Counted from the first letter of the stretch, positions 1-7,975 are shown. The stretch is 64,000 nucleotides of DNA from Miltoncostaea sp050249835 (GCA_050249835.1 JBFWPT010000003.1:112339-176338); one strand, 5' to 3'. Made by a program: numbers and translations. The notes: a model not told the origin generated them from the letters alone.

Positions 1-140
1 TCACAGGGTGGGACAGGTGTCGGAACATGAGATCGCAACGGTCGCCACGAACCGCCGACGGCCTGTAGATTGCCGACGCGGCGGGTCCCGTGTGCAACCC
101 GCCCGAAGTCACACGACCACGTTCGACCCCAGGGGGGCCA

Positions 141-1151
141 ATGTCCGTAACCGCAGCCGATATCCCCGACAAGAGCTTTCTTCAGACGGTCGGGGACCGT
201 CGGAGCATCCGGTACTACGACCCGGACAAGAAGGTCGAGGACTGGAAGATCCAGACGATGCTCCACGCGGGGCGTCTCGCCTCCTGCCAGGGGAACATCA
301 ACGCCACCGAGGCGATCGTCGTCGAGAAGGAGACCTGTGATCTCTGGGACGAGATCGAGGAGTGCGTCTCCGGCTTCAACGTCCAGATCATCAACCAGAG
401 CTCGCACCTGATCTTCTGGCTGACGAACCTGAACGCCTGGTACGGCCGCGCGAACGACGGCCTCTCGACGCTCGCCCTCTCCGGCGCGCTCACCAAGTAC
501 CACGGCTGGAACTACGAGTTCACGATGACGCAGACGGTCCCGCGTCTCATGAGCTTCCCGACGGAGCGCACCGAGAACCTCCTGCGCTTCGAGACCGGCC
601 TCACGGTCTGCCAGGCGATGCTGACCGGCGTCGCGCTGGACGTCGGCTCGATCCTCATCGCCTTCGGCCGCAAGCCGGGCGGGATCGAGAAGGCCTTCGG
701 CCTTCCGCCGCACTACAAGCTCACCTGGGGCCACGCGGTCGGCTACCCGCTCGAGGACCCGAAGGGCGGCGGCCAGCGCCCCCGCCTCAAGTTCGAGAAG
801 CTCTACTCCAAGGACGCGCACGGCACGCCGTACACGCCGGACGCCGACCTGGTGGAGGCGCTGAAGGGCAAGGGCCTCATCCAGGAGCAGGCCCCGACCT
901 CCGGCCGCATGGACGAGATCGAGGCGCTCGCCGCCAAGTTCTCCCGTGAGCCGGGCGTCGTCTCGTGGCCGGAGAAGGAAGTCCGCCGTCTCATCAACGA
1001 CGACGACTGGGACTTCGGCCCGAACATCAAGGCGCGCGCCGAGGAGGTCCTCGCGGCCGGCGGCCTGCCGGACTACCCCGAGGAGATGCGCGAGACGTTC
1101 ACCAAGCTCATGGAGGAGCACGGGATCGACGCGAGCAAGTACCTGAGCTAG
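141..1151 (+). CDS. nitroreductase-like flavoprotein
   Basis: The 336-residue protein begins with a stretch typical of FMN-dependent nitroreductases (RRSIRYYDP near residues 19-27, then a helix and a buried strand), so a flavin-dependent oxidoreductase is likely; the substrate cannot be read. It is longer than classic nitroreductases (about 200 residues), with a C-terminal extension of about 100 acidic, helical residues. I chose the ATG at 141 because AGGGGGG lies directly upstream; an in-frame ATG at 90 has no ribosome site and adds a low-complexity N-terminus. A -10-like TAGATT at 65-70 could drive it. A strong hairpin follows at 1177-1208, so the gene is probably monocistronic. Confidence 0.65.
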   Translation: MSVTAADIPDKSFLQTVGDRRSIRYYDPDKKVEDWKIQTMLHAGRLASCQGNINATEAIVVEKETCDLWDEIEECVSGFNVQIINQSSHLIFWLTNLNAWYGRANDGLSTLALSGALTKYHGWNYEFTMTQTVPRLMSFPTERTENLLRFETGLTVCQAMLTGVALDVGSILIAFGRKPGGIEKAFGLPPHYKLTWGHAVGYPLEDPKGGGQRPRLKFEKLYSKDAHGTPYTPDADLVEALKGKGLIQEQAPTSGRMDEIEALAAKFSREPGVVSWPEKEVRRLINDDDWDFGPNIKARAEEVLAAGGLPDYPEEMRETFTKLMEEHGIDASKYLS

Positions 1152-1176
1152 CACCACCTGGTACGAGCGTCACCTC

Positions 1177-1208
1177 GCGGCCCCCGCCTCCTCCGAGGCG
1201 GGGGCCGC
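1177..1208 (+). terminator. GC-rich hairpin terminator
   Basis: A perfect 14-bp stem (1177-1190 with 1195-1208) closes a 4-nt loop 25 bases after the nitroreductase stop. There is no T-run, as is common for terminators in very G+C-rich genomes. It separates the nitroreductase from the tRNA-Arg. Confidence 0.75.
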
Positions 1209-1267
1209 GGTCGTTGGTGGGCCCTCCCGGCTCCGTCCGGGTCGCCGAGCCGCTACGGTCACCCCGG

Positions 1268-1341
1268 GCGCCCGTAGCTCAGCTGGATAGAGCGACGGCC
1301 TTCTAAGCCGTTGGTCGCAGGTTCGAATCCTGCCGGGCGCG
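1268..1341 (+). tRNA. tRNA-Arg (anticodon TCT)
   Basis: The 74-nt cloverleaf has a 7-bp acceptor stem (GCGCCCG with CGGGCGC), the D-arm AGCTCAGC, anticodon loop CTTCTAA with TCT, and T-arm GGTTCGAATCC. CCA is not encoded. The last 46 bases recur exactly at 15826-15871, so the gene is the integration target of the following island and was left intact by the insertion. Confidence 0.95.
1296..1341 (+). repeat. attL: 46-bp direct repeat in tRNA-Arg
   Basis: This copy covers the anticodon arm, variable loop, T-arm and 3' acceptor strand of the tRNA-Arg. It is identical over 46 bases to 15826-15871; the match stops at C versus T on the right and at A versus G on the left. Confidence 0.9.
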
Positions 1342-1548
1342 CCTAGAAAACCCCTGCTAGTGCGGCACTTCTACCCGTCCGGAGCGGGGTTGCGTTTCCG
1401 TAAGCCTGTGCGTCTGAGGGCGTCGGAATACGGTGGGGGGACGACCAAGACGGTGGGGGAGACGGTGGGGGGCCCCACCCCGTTGGTCGCCCCGACGCCG
1501 ATCGGGGAAGGCAGGCGATTCAGGACCGGTAGCGAACAGAACGCCACG

Positions 1549-2109
1549 ATGGCGGCGACGGAGACCCTCCAGGATTGGGCGCCGGTCGTCGTTGCAGCGG
1601 TCGGCGGATTGAGCCTCATCGTGGCCGTGGCGACTCTCGCGAGGCTGCGTAAGCGCGCCTACGAAGACCGCACCTACGAATACTTCCGGCGGTACGTTGA
1701 CTGGCAGTTCGCCATCCGACTGTCAGCAGCAGCCGGCCACGCTGCGTGGGGGAACGCCAAGGCACTCACGCGCGTTGAGAAGGACGAGGTGATGCTGGCC
1801 GCCAACTACTTCGACGAGATGGCTGCCCACTACGTTCGCGGTCGACTCGACGAAGACCTCGTCCAAGAGCACTTCCGCGAACTGTCTGAAGGCTACTTCC
1901 AGCTCTTCGAGTGGTTCCTCCGCGACACCCAGAAGCGCGTGCCTTCGGCGTTTCGGGAATGGAAGGAGATGAACCGTCGGTTAAAGGCAGCCTGGCGCCC
2001 CGCCGATGGTTGGGAGAACCTCTTCGTCCGTACCCTCGACGCGGGCACACGGACGCGACTAGTGTCAACCTCCATCGAAGACGCTTCGAGTGCAGGAGGA
2101 TCCACTTGA
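1549..2109 (+). CDS. single-pass membrane protein, unknown function
   Basis: The 186-residue protein has one hydrophobic segment (about residues 12-32, WAPVVVAAVGGLSLIVAVAT) followed by a charged, aromatic-rich helical domain with repeated YF and WF pairs. This layout resembles DUF4760-type proteins, small membrane-anchored proteins of unknown role common on mobile elements; that assignment is tentative. The ATG at 1549 is preferred because it places the membrane segment at the N-terminus; a longer reading frame from 1360 adds a non-globular leader that starts right at the tRNA end. G+C is lower than the window average, consistent with transfer. It is the first island gene after attL. Confidence 0.5.
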   Translation: MAATETLQDWAPVVVAAVGGLSLIVAVATLARLRKRAYEDRTYEYFRRYVDWQFAIRLSAAAGHAAWGNAKALTRVEKDEVMLAANYFDEMAAHYVRGRLDEDLVQEHFRELSEGYFQLFEWFLRDTQKRVPSAFREWKEMNRRLKAAWRPADGWENLFVRTLDAGTRTRLVSTSIEDASSAGGST

Positions 2110-2255
2110 CGACGGACGCTCTACTCGGTCCAGGCCCATACGGACCGTTTCCGGGCAAGGGCGGAGGCGGGAGGTAGCTCGGGCCGCGGCGCCCCACGCC
2201 GCGGACCACTGATGTCCTTGGCCTGCCTGCCGGCACCGCCGGGGGTGCGAACGAG

Positions 2256-2759
2256 TCAACCTTGCCTGAGCAGCTCCTCTAGACGCTCCAGGGCCGCTGA
2301 CGCCGTGCGGTGGTCAGCCTTGGCTTCCTCGCGCTGCGAACGGCGATCGTCGAAGTCGTTCGCCAAGTAGTCCCGGACGATCCACCCGGCTGACATGAGG
2401 GCGTTCCCGACGGCGACGCTTGCATCCCTGAACGCCGTCCGGACCTCTGCGGAGGGGTGCATCGTCGCGACGGTCAGTGCCTCGGTGTGGATCGTCTGCC
2501 AACGGCTCCAGCGATCCTCGTGGGCCTCACCTGAGCGGGGTCCGAGGTTCATGGAGACCCGGTCCGGGTTTCCTTCCTGGAGCAGCTTCCAGAGGGGGCC
2601 GATGACGGCAGCCGACCGCTCCATGAGCCGTTCCCGGCGTTCGAGGCGGCTCTGTTCCCGCTGGTGGCGGGTCAAGAGGTAGACGCCCCCCAGGGACGCG
2701 ACTGCTGTGAGCAGCGCGGCGCCGAGCGCGACGGTCACCGTGGCCCATGCGGGGAGCAC
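2256..2759 (-). CDS. membrane-anchored helical protein, unknown function
   Basis: The 167-residue protein has an N-terminal transmembrane helix (about residues 5-30) followed by a basic segment with ERRERLMER and a helical C-terminus rich in Glu and Arg. No enzyme motif is visible and I do not recognise the family. It starts with GTG at 2759; TAGTCT lies exactly 6 nt upstream, which fits a leaderless transcript. Together with the protein at 1549-2109, also one N-terminal helix plus a helical cytoplasmic domain, it forms the unrecognised left edge of the island. Confidence 0.5.
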   Translation of the reverse strand: MLPAWATVTVALGAALLTAVASLGGVYLLTRHQREQSRLERRERLMERSAAVIGPLWKLLQEGNPDRVSMNLGPRSGEAHEDRWSRWQTIHTEALTVATMHPSAEVRTAFRDASVAVGNALMSAGWIVRDYLANDFDDRRSQREEAKADHRTASAALERLEELLRQG

Positions 2760-2765
2760 GTGGGC

Positions 2766-2771
2766 AGACTA
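2766..2771 (-). promoter_or_regulatory. -10-like hexamer, leaderless geometry
   Basis: TAGTCT on the minus strand is separated from the GTG start at 2759 by exactly 6 nt, so transcription would begin at the start codon. No clear -35 is seen. Confidence 0.4.
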
Positions 2772-2786
2772 GACCGGGAGGCGGAC

Positions 2787-3071
2787 CTACCAGTCCCTGC
2801 TCCTGGGACTCTCCCTCGCGAGCGGATACGAGACCGGCTCGCCGCGGCGGCCGGCGGTCGCCCGGTTGCAGGCGCGGTGCTCCGGCCCGCTGTAACGGGT
2901 GCGGTCGTGGTCGTCGTGGCCGAGGTCCCACGGCTCACCAGGCTCGATCGGCAGGCCGCAGCGGGCGCAGCAGACGCGGCCGGTGGCGACCGACACCGCC
3001 CACCTCGCCCGGACCTGCTGGTGCACCCAGCCGTAGCCGCGGGCGGTGGTCGACTCTCTGGCGGGGGTCAA
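2787..3071 (-). CDS. HNH-endonuclease-like zinc protein
   Basis: The 94-residue protein has the layout of small phage-type HNH proteins: an N-terminal RARWAVSV segment, a CARCG pair, then DLGHDD and a C-terminal EHRACNRATAG. In HNH nucleases such cysteines hold a structural zinc while the Asp-His core binds the catalytic metal. The second zinc pair is reduced to a single Cys (HRAC), so activity is uncertain. The start is a TTG at 3071 that overlaps the stop of the sigma-fragment gene (TTGA), implying translational coupling. It could be a homing-type nuclease or a co-opted zinc-binding domain. Confidence 0.55.
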   Translation of the reverse strand: MTPARESTTARGYGWVHQQVRARWAVSVATGRVCCARCGLPIEPGEPWDLGHDDHDRTRYSGPEHRACNRATAGRRGEPVSYPLARESPRSRDW

Positions 3072-3475
3072 CGGGTGACCCCGTGGGCGAGGGGGCGCCG
3101 GGTGGGAGTGGCCGATGGTGGCCGGTGGGCGCCCCGGCGCCCCGCCCCTTCGCCCACCGCTACGACGGCGTCGTCCTTCACGCCGCGGGTGACGTTGACG
3201 GCCCAGGAATGGTCCCGGAAGTGCCGGCGGATCTCGCCGAGGATGGTCGGGGCCGCGAAGGACCGGAAGTCCCCCCGGGCGGGATCGAACCGGTCGGCGG
3301 CCTTGATGAGGCCGATCATCCCCGCCTGGACGACGTCGTCCATCGGCTCACCGGCCGCCACATAGCGGCGGGCGAGGCCCTCGACGAGGCCCATGTTCTG
3401 CACGATCAACTCGTCGCGCGTGCCGCGGCCGAGGCCCGGGGGCCTCTCCGCGCGCGCCGTCGTTGCCAGGGCCAT
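3068..3475 (-). CDS. truncated SigB/SigF-type sigma factor (region 2 only)
   Basis: Residues 20-95 match sigma-70 region 2 of the SigB/SigF group: a region 2.1 helix (IVQNMGLVEGLARRY), the core-binding part (VQAGMIGLIKAADRFD) and region 2.3-2.4 with FRSFAAPTILGEIRRHFRDH. After AVNVTRG similarity ends; the last 35 residues are Arg/Pro-rich and regions 3 and 4 are absent, leaving 135 residues where about 250 are usual. The ATG at 3475 has GGAGG 7 nt upstream, so the fragment seems to be translated. It overlaps the following HNH-like gene by 4 bp. It may be a remnant, or a region-2-only protein able to bind core polymerase and -10 DNA but not -35 DNA. Confidence 0.75.
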   Translation of the reverse strand: MALATTARAERPPGLGRGTRDELIVQNMGLVEGLARRYVAAGEPMDDVVQAGMIGLIKAADRFDPARGDFRSFAAPTILGEIRRHFRDHSWAVNVTRGVKDDAVVAVGEGAGRRGAHRPPSATPTRRPLAHGVTR

Positions 3476-3599
3476 CGCCCGACCTCCGTCCGTCATGTCA
3501 TGGGGCACGACTGCGGCTGACGGGGACTGGGGCAGCGACAGGTGTCCCACTAACTGCCCGCCGCGGTGCGATCGGGAACATGTGTACCCCCGCCCCTGC

Positions 3600-3624
3600 G
3601 GTTTCGCGGGCGGGAGGCCGGGTA
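3600..3624 (+). promoter_or_regulatory. SigB/SigF-type promoter (GTTT-N15-GGGTA)
   Basis: GGTTT at 3600-3604 and GGGTA at 3620-3624 are 15 nt apart, matching the consensus recognised by actinobacterial SigF and Bacillus SigB. The predicted start of transcription is only about 5 nt before the GTG at 3637. The same arrangement, with matching flanks (GTTTCGC and CCGGGTACCGC), occurs at 5512-5535. The divergent neighbour is itself a SigB/SigF-like gene. Confidence 0.65.
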
Positions 3625-3636
3625 CCGCTGGCCGAC

Positions 3637-4131
3637 GTGTCCACCTCCGACCAGCCTCGCCTGCTGCGGGCATACCTGGCCGACCACCTGCAGCTCCTCC
3701 GCTCGGCGCGTGAGCTCGCGGCCCGGGTGCGGCGGCGTGAGCGGGGTGCCGCGGGGGTCGCGCTGCTCGACGACGTCCTCGCCGAGCTGAGCCGCAACGA
3801 GGCCGTCGCCATCGCCTTCCTGCGCCAGCTCGGAGCGGGGCCTCCCGGACTGCGCCTCGCGCTGGGAACCGCGGCCGAACGGGTGGGCCGGCTGAAGCCG
3901 AACGGCCGTCTGTTCCGCCCGTCGCCGCTCGCGCTGGTCTTCGAGGTGGAGGTCCTGGAATCGCTCCTGGAGATGTCGGCGCGCTGCTGGCGGGCCGTGG
4001 ACCGCGCCGGCGTCGCCGCGCCCGAGGTGGTGGCCGCACGCGCGGACGCGCTCGAGGGGCTGGTGCCACGTCTCGAGGCCTGGCGGCTGCAGGCGGCCGC
4101 CGACGCCCTCGGCGTCGGGGAGCCCACGTGA
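3637..4131 (+). CDS. conserved helical protein with RLKPNGR motif
   Basis: The 164-residue protein is all-helical. It carries the signature AERVGRLKPNGR followed by SPL and a run of Glu-rich helix, which I recognise from a family of uncharacterised actinobacterial proteins without a known reaction. There is no signal peptide or membrane segment. I prefer the GTG at 3637 because the SigF-type promoter at 3600-3624 would start transcription just before it; an ATG at 3580 lies upstream of that promoter. The gene overlaps the tandem DUF1990 gene by 4 bp (GTGA), so the two are co-translated and probably stress-induced together. Confidence 0.6.
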   Translation: MSTSDQPRLLRAYLADHLQLLRSARELAARVRRRERGAAGVALLDDVLAELSRNEAVAIAFLRQLGAGPPGLRLALGTAAERVGRLKPNGRLFRPSPLALVFEVEVLESLLEMSARCWRAVDRAGVAAPEVVAARADALEGLVPRLEAWRLQAAADALGVGEPT

Positions 4132-5486
4132 CCCGCGGTGCGAGCCCCGGAGGCCGCGCGGCCGACGTGTTCGCGCGCACGTGGGGCGCGCTCCGGTGGC
4201 CCGTCGGCATGGCGATCGCCGCCTACCGGGTCGCGCGGAGGGTCGATGTCGTGCGGACGTCGGAGACCCGGCCGGGCGTGGACCCCGGGGTCACGGACCG
4301 TCCGGTGCCCGGCCCCGCCTCCGACGTCCAGCCCCGCGCCGACGGCGCGGGGCCATCCATGCGCCGCCGGTACCGCCTCCGCGTCGAGGGCGCCCGGCTG
4401 ACGCCGGAACGCCTCATCTCGACCCTCGCGCTCGATCCCAACCTCGCGTCGCCGTTCGAGGTGGCCCGCTTCGTGAAGACGGCGGGACGCCTGGGAGAGC
4501 TGGTCGAGGGCGACGAGTACCTCGTCTGGATGCCCGGGCCGTGGAACGGCCCGGTCCGGGTCGCGGGCCGTACGCCGACGTCGTTCCGTCTCGCGACCCT
4601 CCAGGGGCACATGGAGGCCGGCGAGATCGAGTTCTCGGCCCGACGCGAGGGCGAGGAGCTCGTGTTCGACATCGAGTCGTCCGCGCGCAGTGGCGACACG
4701 CCCTTCCGGCTGCTCTACGGCCCTCTCCGCCTCGGGCAGGAGTTCCAGCTGCACATGTGGGTGGAGTTCCTCCAGCGCTCCGCGCGCCTGGCGGGTGGCA
4801 CGCCGGCAGGCCCCGCGGAGGTCACCACGATCCGGTACCCCGACGACCGCGGCGAGCCGTCGCGGAGGGCCTCGCGACGGACGATGCGGGCCCTGGACTC
4901 ACTGCGCGCCCGGTCGCCCAACTACACGCCGGAGGACCTCGCGAAGCTCGACCGGGCGGTCGGGTGGCGGGTGGACGACCACCGCGTCGAGCTCCCGGCC
5001 GAGGAGCCCGGTCCGCCCACGGATCACGGGTCGTGGGCCGCGGCGGTCGAGATCGCACGCCGGTACGAGTTCGCCGACCCCCGCCTCATCCAGGCCGTGT
5101 ACTACACGGGTGGTCCGCTCGACGGCCGCGACATGCTCCTGGAGGGCCGGTTCCTGGGCATGCGGTTCATGCTCGGGGTCCGCGTCGTCGCCTCGGTCGA
5201 CGAGACCGGCTCGCTCGACGACCGCCCGGCGCGGCTGTGGGGCTGGAGCTACGGAACCCTCGAGGGCCATCTCGAGACGGGGCGCATGGACTACCTGGTG
5301 GTGAAGTTCCTCGACACGGGCGAGGTCGAGTTCCGGATCCACGCCGTGTCTCACGTCTCGCACATCCCGAACCCCTTCGTGCGGGCCGGGTTCCGCATCT
5401 TCGGCCGTCACCTCCAGCGCCGGTTCGCCCGGACGGCGACCGCGCGCATGAAGCTCCTGGTCGAGGCGGAACTCGGGCCCGGCTGA
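4128..5486 (+). CDS. tandem DUF1990 protein
   Basis: The 452-residue protein carries two copies of a DUF1990-like fold. The second copy (about 290-450) is the clearer: WGWSYGTLEGHLETG, an aliphatic strand, HAVSHVSHIPNPFVRAG and the terminal helix HLQRRFARTATARM. The first (about 80-240) has the parallel FRLATLQGHMEAGEIEF but a degraded terminal helix. DUF1990 proteins are usually single domains of about 170-200 residues of unknown function. The N-terminal 70 residues include a short hydrophobic patch (WPVGMAIAAYRVA) and a disordered linker. The GTG start overlaps the upstream stop by 4 bp. Confidence 0.7.
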   Translation: MTRGASPGGRAADVFARTWGALRWPVGMAIAAYRVARRVDVVRTSETRPGVDPGVTDRPVPGPASDVQPRADGAGPSMRRRYRLRVEGARLTPERLISTLALDPNLASPFEVARFVKTAGRLGELVEGDEYLVWMPGPWNGPVRVAGRTPTSFRLATLQGHMEAGEIEFSARREGEELVFDIESSARSGDTPFRLLYGPLRLGQEFQLHMWVEFLQRSARLAGGTPAGPAEVTTIRYPDDRGEPSRRASRRTMRALDSLRARSPNYTPEDLAKLDRAVGWRVDDHRVELPAEEPGPPTDHGSWAAAVEIARRYEFADPRLIQAVYYTGGPLDGRDMLLEGRFLGMRFMLGVRVVASVDETGSLDDRPARLWGWSYGTLEGHLETGRMDYLVVKFLDTGEVEFRIHAVSHVSHIPNPFVRAGFRIFGRHLQRRFARTATARMKLLVEAELGPG

Positions 5487-5511
5487 GCGCGGCGGTTCGA
5501 CCGCGGCTCGC

Positions 5512-5535
5512 GTTTCGCAGCGTTCCGACCGGGTA
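5512..5535 (+). promoter_or_regulatory. SigB/SigF-type promoter (GTTT-N15-GGGTA)
   Basis: GTTT at 5512-5515 and GGGTA at 5531-5535 are separated by 15 nt, with the same flanking bases as the site at 3600-3624. It lies 54 bp before the LLM oxidoreductase start, leaving a leader of about 46 nt with a strong ribosome site. Confidence 0.65.
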
Positions 5536-5588
5536 CCGCCCCGGCTCGCGGACACGATCCCGGCCCAGCCGGAGGAGGACGTCGAGCA

Positions 5589-6638
5589 ATGGGAGTGATC
5601 GAATCGGTACGGGGCGTGCTGTGGGCGCGCCGAAACCAGCCGGACGACGTCGCCTACGTCCTCGGGGCCTCACACGAGCGGTTCGCCCCCGCGGACCTCG
5701 TGCGTCACGCGGTCCTCGCCGAGGAGGCCGGGTTCGACGGGATCGCTGCCTCTGATCACCTCACCCCGTGGTGGGAGCCCGGCGAGCCGTCGCCCGCCTA
5801 CTGCGGTAACGCCTGGGTCTGGCTCGGCGCGGCCGGCCAGGCGACCCGGTCGATCTCGATCGGCACGGGCGTCACGGGGCTGGTCTGGCGCTACAACCCC
5901 GTCGTCGTGGCGCAGCAGCTCGCGACCCTCGAGAGCCTGTTCCCGGGGCGGGCGTATCTCGGCGCCGGGTCGAGCGAGGCGATGAACGAGGTGCCCGCGG
6001 GGATGTCCTGGCCGGACACCGCCGAGCAGCTCGCCCGCACGACCGAGTCGCTCGAGATCATCACTCGCCTGCTCGACGGCGAGACCGTCACTTACACCGG
6101 CGAGTTCTTCCGCACGCGTCGCGCGCGGCTCTACCTGACGCCTCCGCGCCGCCCGCCGGTCTACCTGTCGGCCTTCCACGAGGACATGGCCGAGGTCGCC
6201 GGCAGGCTCTGCGACGGCATCTGGACGCTCGCAGATCCGACAAGCGCCGGACCGGTGCTCGCGGCGTACCGGCGCGGCTGCGAGGACGCGGGGCGGGAGC
6301 CCGGCGAGGTCATCCTCCAGAGCCTCGCGTCCGTCGCCGGGACCGACGACGAGGCCCTCGAGACCAGCCGCGAGTGGAAGGCCACGCTGCCCGGGGAGCT
6401 CTACACCGACGACATCCACGAGCCGCGGGACATCCAGGCGAAGGCGGACGACGTCTCCGACCGGACCTTCACGACGGCGAACCTCATCTCCGCCGACCCC
6501 GACAGCCACGTCCGGAAGCTCAAGCTGATGCGCGAGCTCGGCGCGACCGCCATCGTCATCGTCAACGCCTCGGGGGCCTCCCCGGAGGCCATGATCGGTC
6601 TGTACGGGTCCGAGGTGCTCCCGCGCATGCGTGACTGA
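5589..6638 (+). CDS. F420-dependent LLM-class oxidoreductase
   Basis: The 349-residue protein belongs to the luciferase-like monooxygenase fold and resembles the TIGR03557/F420-dependent glucose-6-phosphate dehydrogenase branch: AEEAGFDGIAASDHLTPW near residue 45, a GNAWVWLGA helix, the flavin-contacting IGTGVTG strand, and AYLGAGSSEAMNE near residue 125. It probably transfers hydride to or from coenzyme F420; the substrate is unknown. GGAGGAGG lies 11 nt before the ATG. A SigF-type promoter precedes it and a 15-bp-stem terminator follows, so it is a single-gene stress-type unit inside the island. Confidence 0.8.
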   Translation: MGVIESVRGVLWARRNQPDDVAYVLGASHERFAPADLVRHAVLAEEAGFDGIAASDHLTPWWEPGEPSPAYCGNAWVWLGAAGQATRSISIGTGVTGLVWRYNPVVVAQQLATLESLFPGRAYLGAGSSEAMNEVPAGMSWPDTAEQLARTTESLEIITRLLDGETVTYTGEFFRTRRARLYLTPPRRPPVYLSAFHEDMAEVAGRLCDGIWTLADPTSAGPVLAAYRRGCEDAGREPGEVILQSLASVAGTDDEALETSREWKATLPGELYTDDIHEPRDIQAKADDVSDRTFTTANLISADPDSHVRKLKLMRELGATAIVIVNASGASPEAMIGLYGSEVLPRMRD

Positions 6639-6643
6639 CCCCT

Positions 6644-6682
6644 CCCGCGCGGCCGGCCTGAGGTTTGGGCCGGCCGCGCGGG
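6644..6682 (+). terminator. 15-bp hairpin terminator
   Basis: A perfect 15-bp stem (6644-6658 with 6668-6682) closes a 9-nt loop, 6 bases after the LLM gene stop. There is no T-run after it. Confidence 0.75.
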
Positions 6683-6698
6683 CGGCAGACGACGGATC

Positions 6699-7574
6699 GT
6701 GAGCACCGCGTCCCGGGCAGTCGCCGGCCCCGAGAGCTGGCGTCAGGAGGGTGCCGACCTCGTGCGGGGGGTCTCCGGCGGGCTGCTGTTCGGCGTGCCC
6801 CTGCTCTACACGATGGAGGTCTGGTGGTACGGGTCGTGGGTGGATCCCCGCTGGGTGCTGGGGGCGCTGGCGATCTCGTTCGTCGTGGTCCTCGCGCTCA
6901 ACCGCAGCTCCGGCTTCCGCGACACGCGCATCACCCACTGGCGCGAGGCGGCGGCCGACGGGGTGGAGATGGTCGCCATCAGCCTCGTGTGCGCCGGGGC
7001 GGTGCTCGTCCTGCTGCGGCAGATCACGCTCGACTCGTCGCTCGAGGAGGCCGTCGGCGTCACCGTCTTCGAGGCGATCCCGTTCGCGTTCGGCGCCGCC
7101 CTCTCGCGGCAGCTGCTCAAGCACGTCGAGGGGGACGATGGGGAACGGGATGCGGCGGCCCATGACCCGCAGGCGATCGGCCGGACGCTCGCCGACGTCG
7201 GTGCGGCCGCGGTCGGCGCCCTCGTGCTCGCCTTCAGCATCGCGCCCACGGATGAGATCCCGATGGTCGCGCAGGCGGTCACCCCGCCGTGGCTGCTGCT
7301 CATCGTCGCCGCGTCGCTCGTGATCTCGTACGCGATCGTCTTCGCCGCGGACTTCCTGGACCAGGACGCCCGGCGCCGGCACGAGGGCCCGTTCCAGCGC
7401 CCGGTCCCGGAGACCGTCGGCGCCTACATCATCAGCCTCACCGTCTCAGCAGCCATCCTGGCCTTCTTCCAGCGGATCGGCCCCGACCAGTCGTGGGAGA
7501 CCTGGCTCACCTACACGGTCGTGCTCGGGCTGCCCGCCACGATCGGTGGGGCGGCGGGGAGGCTCGCCGTATGA
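6699..7574 (+). CDS. TIGR02587-family integral membrane protein
   Basis: The 291-residue protein has about seven hydrophobic segments, with GVSGGLLFGVPLLYTMEVWW near the start and a cytoplasmic loop around residues 145-160. It matches the TIGR02587 family of integral membrane proteins of unknown function, which is regularly encoded next to TIGR02588, as here. The GTG start at 6699 lacks a strong ribosome site. The stop overlaps the next start by 4 bp (ATGA). The pair is found on stress and plasmid islands of unrelated bacteria, but I know of no experimental role. Confidence 0.7.
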   Translation: MSTASRAVAGPESWRQEGADLVRGVSGGLLFGVPLLYTMEVWWYGSWVDPRWVLGALAISFVVVLALNRSSGFRDTRITHWREAAADGVEMVAISLVCAGAVLVLLRQITLDSSLEEAVGVTVFEAIPFAFGAALSRQLLKHVEGDDGERDAAAHDPQAIGRTLADVGAAAVGALVLAFSIAPTDEIPMVAQAVTPPWLLLIVAASLVISYAIVFAADFLDQDARRRHEGPFQRPVPETVGAYIISLTVSAAILAFFQRIGPDQSWETWLTYTVVLGLPATIGGAAGRLAV

Positions 7575-7975
7575 GCGGCAGAGATCGCGCCGAGCGCCCG
7601 CCGCGCACCACCGCCGAGTGGGTGACCCTCGGCGTGTCCATCGTGCTCGTGGGCCTGGTGCTCGCGGTGATCGTCGTCGCGTGGGTGACCGGGTCGGAGG
7701 GCCCTCCCGACCTGGTCGTCGAGCGTGACGGCCCCGTCGTGGTGGAGGGCGGCAGGTGGCGCGTGCCGTTCGCGGTCCACAACGACGGCGACGAGGCGGC
7801 GGACCAGGTGCAGGTCGTCGCCGATCTCGTGATCGACGGCAGGGTCGAGGGGGAGGGCGAGCAGACGTTCCCGTTCATGTCCTCCGGCGACACGGAGCGC
7901 GGCGAGTTCCTGTTCGGCAAGGACCCCGCCGACGGCACGCTCACGCTCGAGGTCGCGAGCTGGTCGCAGCCCTAG
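7571..7975 (+). CDS. TIGR02588-family membrane-anchored protein
   Basis: The 134-residue protein has one N-terminal transmembrane helix (about residues 16-40) and an exported beta-rich domain with the sequence VPFAVHNDGDEAADQV, like a small immunoglobulin-type fold. It is the regular partner of TIGR02587 and overlaps that gene by 4 bp, so the two products probably form one membrane complex. Its stop codon shares CTAG with the stop of the convergent PLP-enzyme gene. Confidence 0.7.
   Translation: MSGRDRAERPPRTTAEWVTLGVSIVLVGLVLAVIVVAWVTGSEGPPDLVVERDGPVVVEGGRWRVPFAVHNDGDEAADQVQVVADLVIDGRVEGEGEQTFPFMSSGDTERGEFLFGKDPADGTLTLEVASWSQP

Noticed and set aside
5670..7382. 570-residue minus-strand frame opposite the LLM and TIGR02587 genes
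   Set aside because: It crosses two real genes and a terminator and has no domain or start signal.
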